A DNA stretch of 40,191 nucleotides from an uncultured Sulfolobales archaeon (GTDB lineage: Archaea; Thermoproteota; Thermoprotei_A; Sulfolobales; NBVN01): the NCBI GenBank assembly GCA_938017505.1, contig CALIKV010000009.1:1-40191 (forward strand), given 5' to 3'. A program made the position numbers and the translations under genes. The notes beneath the pieces are model-generated. The model was not told where the DNA came from. It did no database searches and was given only the letters and a program-made list of their open reading frames with translations. Positions 39,187 through 40,191 of the stretch are shown here, piece after piece. How positions within the stretch are numbered: position 1 is the stretch's first letter; the number at the start of each line of letters is the position of its first letter.

Positions 39187-39746
39187 GGTCTCACCACCTT
39201 AACAGACCTGTATGACTCGTTAATTAAGCGTACGTTAGGCTCGGCCAGCCTCTCAGGGAATCTCTCCCTCACCACGCTGAGCACTTCCTCCAGAGGCACT
39301 ATATTAGTCACCCCGATGAGAGCGCCTATCATGGCTGTGTTGACTATAGGTTGCTTGAAGACCTGCATAGTTATCTCCGTCGCATCTACGGTGGCGGTAG
39401 TGACTTTCAACTGCCTGAGGCCTAGTTGATCCAAGACCTCCGCCGGGTCCTTAGAAGTGTTCACTATCAAGTAACCGCCCTCCTTAATGCCTGCAAGGAT
39501 TCTAGGCGACGTTATCATGAAGGGGTCCAGAACAACTACGGCGTCAGGGTTAGTTATCGGGGTTCTGTCATAGATAACCTTCTTGTCAATCCTCGTGTAA
39601 GCTGTCACCGGAGCCCCTCTCCTCTCAGCACCGAACTCGGGGAACGCCAGAGCGTAGAAACCCGCTTTAATGGCGGCGGAGGCCGTCAGGTCAGCTGCTG
39701 TGACCGCACCCATACCTCCGCGACCGTGCCATCTGATTTCAAACAT
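39183..39746 (-). CDS. porG: Pyruvate (2-oxoacid):ferredoxin oxidoreductase, gamma subunit
   Basis: A 187-aa gamma subunit with the family start IRWHGRGGMGAVTAADLTA (~4-22) and FPEFGAERRGAPVTAYTRID (~35-54), then DAVVVLDPFMI. It is the first gene of porGDAB. The TATA-like region (about 39758-39775 on the minus strand, CTTTATTATAT) puts the RNA 5' end at or next to ATG 39746, so the mRNA is probably leaderless. Confidence 0.93.
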   Translation of the reverse strand: MFEIRWHGRGGMGAVTAADLTASAAIKAGFYALAFPEFGAERRGAPVTAYTRIDKKVIYDRTPITNPDAVVVLDPFMITSPRILAGIKEGGYLIVNTSKDPAEVLDQLGLRQLKVTTATVDATEITMQVFKQPIVNTAMIGALIGVTNIVPLEEVLSVVRERFPERLAEPNVRLINESYRSVKVVRP

Positions 39747-39757
39747 TTGAGATTCCC

Positions 39758-39775
39758 CATATAATAAAGTATAAC
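39758..39775 (-). promoter_or_regulatory. TATA region of the por operon
   Basis: TTATACTTTATTATATGG on the minus strand, ending about 12 nt before ATG 39746, with the core at the distance expected for a leaderless transcript. Confidence 0.45.
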
Positions 39776-39910
39776 TGAGATTATATACGTTGTTACTTTG
39801 TATGCGATGTTTTGAAGTAAGGGGTCCGCATTTATAAGCTTACAACCCAAGACATAACCACTTAACAAGGGCTTTTAAGCCCCGTAGAACAAGGAGATTT
39901 AGTGATGTCA

Positions 39911-39932
39911 AGAACAGCCTTAAGGCTGTTCT
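39911..39932. repeat. Perfect 22-bp palindrome
   Basis: AGAACAGCCTT followed at once by its exact reverse complement, with no spacer. About 40 nt upstream is another short symmetric stretch, GGGCTT-TT-AAGCCC (39869-39882). Either may be a binding site or form a hairpin in RNA; no gene is read through it with confidence. Confidence 0.6.
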
Positions 39933-39943
39933 CGAGCCGTAGG

Positions 39944-39996
39944 TCAATGAAGAGCGGTCACCGACTGAGTGAATGATGATGGCTCGTGTTACTGAG
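39944..39996 (+). ncRNA. Candidate C/D-box sRNA
   Basis: The order of boxes fits an archaeal C/D guide RNA. TCAATGA (39944-39950, weak C) is followed by 14 nt and D' CTGA (39965-39968), a 4-nt gap, C' ATGATGA (39973-39979, perfect), a 12-nt guide TGGCTCGTGTTA (39980-39991), and D CTGA (39992-39995, perfect). The 12-nt C'-D distance and short D'-C' gap are as expected. The target should contain UAACACGAGCCA; by the D+5 rule the methylated base is the A paired with the fifth guide nucleotide. I could not check a target. Confidence 0.4.
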
Positions 39997-40142
39997 GCCA
40001 CGTAAACCCTGGATAATTGGTCTTACATTTCATGAGCGTTCAGGATCCGTCGGCACCTCCCAGACTGTTAACGCTATGTTATCGTCATCGATTTATGGCG
40101 TGCTCGACGCGTGGCGGGTTAGGCGGGCTGAACGGGCACTCC

Positions 40143-40191
40143 TTAAAACCCTGACGCGCCGTTCTTCACCGCGTCCTCGAAACCCCTCGCG
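40143..40191 (-). CDS. Possible 3' end of a gene running in from the right
   Basis: On the minus strand the last 16 codons in the window read ARGFEDAVKNGASGF and then TAA (40145-40143). The composition is protein-like, but the piece is too short to name. A competing plus-strand frame, open from GTG 39986 to the window edge, overlaps it and the candidate sRNA, so this call is weak. The interval from 40000 to 40142 otherwise holds nothing that I can support. Confidence 0.3.
   Translation of the reverse strand, partial: ARGFEDAVKNGASGF

Noticed and set aside
39686-39868. Minus-strand frame running through the por promoter
   Set aside because: It overlaps the TATA region and the porG start in another frame and has no recognisable product.
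39986-40191. Plus-strand frame open to the window edge (GTG start, 68 codons)
   Set aside because: It overlaps the candidate sRNA, has no ribosome site that I can see, and its product (ending RRSSPRPRNPSR) looks like shadow coding.
1-40191. CRISPR arrays, insertion sequences or integration sites
   Set aside because: I saw no regularly spaced repeats, no transposase motifs and no split tRNA copy near tRNA-Arg; the two 17-bp repeats at 19.15 kb are adjacent with no spacer.

Overview
The window looks like a chromosome segment of a hyperthermophilic, anaerobic, heterotrophic member of the Thermoproteota (crenarchaea). The evidence is a B-family DNA polymerase of the crenarchaeal PolB1/Dpo1 type, ribosomal protein S25e, deoxyhypusine synthase, a separate GMP synthase ATP-PPase subunit, an unpaired structural-type tRNA-splicing endonuclease subunit, a four-subunit pyruvate-type ferredoxin oxidoreductase, a tungsten aldehyde:ferredoxin oxidoreductase, TATA-box promoters with very short leaders, and frequent GTG/TTG starts. 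I cannot name the genus from sequence alone.

Layout. 1-5.3 kb is housekeeping genes (trmI, S25e, GMP synthase subunit) mixed with decaying genes (M20 peptidase, archaeal ATPase), a lone RHH regulator and an intact HEPN-MNT toxin-antitoxin pair. 5.5-9.3 kb holds a CinA-N/COG1058 protein and polB1 (tail to tail, overlapping by 30 bp), then tRNA-Arg(UCG). 9.5-16 kb is a metabolic cluster: two DUF917 (S-methyl thiohydantoin desulfurase-like) paralogs, an Asp/Glu/hydantoin racemase-family protein, an M29-like metallopeptidase, an NCS1-family permease and a four-TM partner. I read it as uptake and breakdown of a hydantoin-like or related cyclic amide without the classical HyuA/HyuB hydantoinase. 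It is the best candidate here for an undescribed system.

16.2-29.2 kb has a tungsten theme: AOR with its radical-SAM maturase, a five-gene oligopeptide/dipeptide ABC transporter, and a ModE-like regulator divergent from tupABC (tungstate uptake). The divergent intergenic region carries CGTTAT/ATAACG inverted half-sites next to the tup TATA box, resembling ModE operators. Peptides imported by the ABC system would be transaminated to 2-oxoacids, oxidised by ferredoxin oxidoreductases, and the aldehydes handled by AOR.

29.2-30.1 kb is a decayed HEPN-MNT pair. 30.1-34 kb holds dys-hisS-endA (one minus-strand operon) and mtnA. 34-35.2 kb has a YhfC-type intramembrane protease and a membrane protein. 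35.5-36.7 kb is an unusual three-gene, ATGA-coupled operon of two tiny unknown proteins and a nitrilase-fold protein that seems to lack the catalytic Glu. 36.7-39.7 kb is porGDAB. The last 450 bp contain a perfect 22-bp palindrome, a plausible C/D-box sRNA and perhaps the end of one more gene. Remnants of at least two further HEPN loci and several other pseudogenes suggest that the accessory parts of this region are being eroded.
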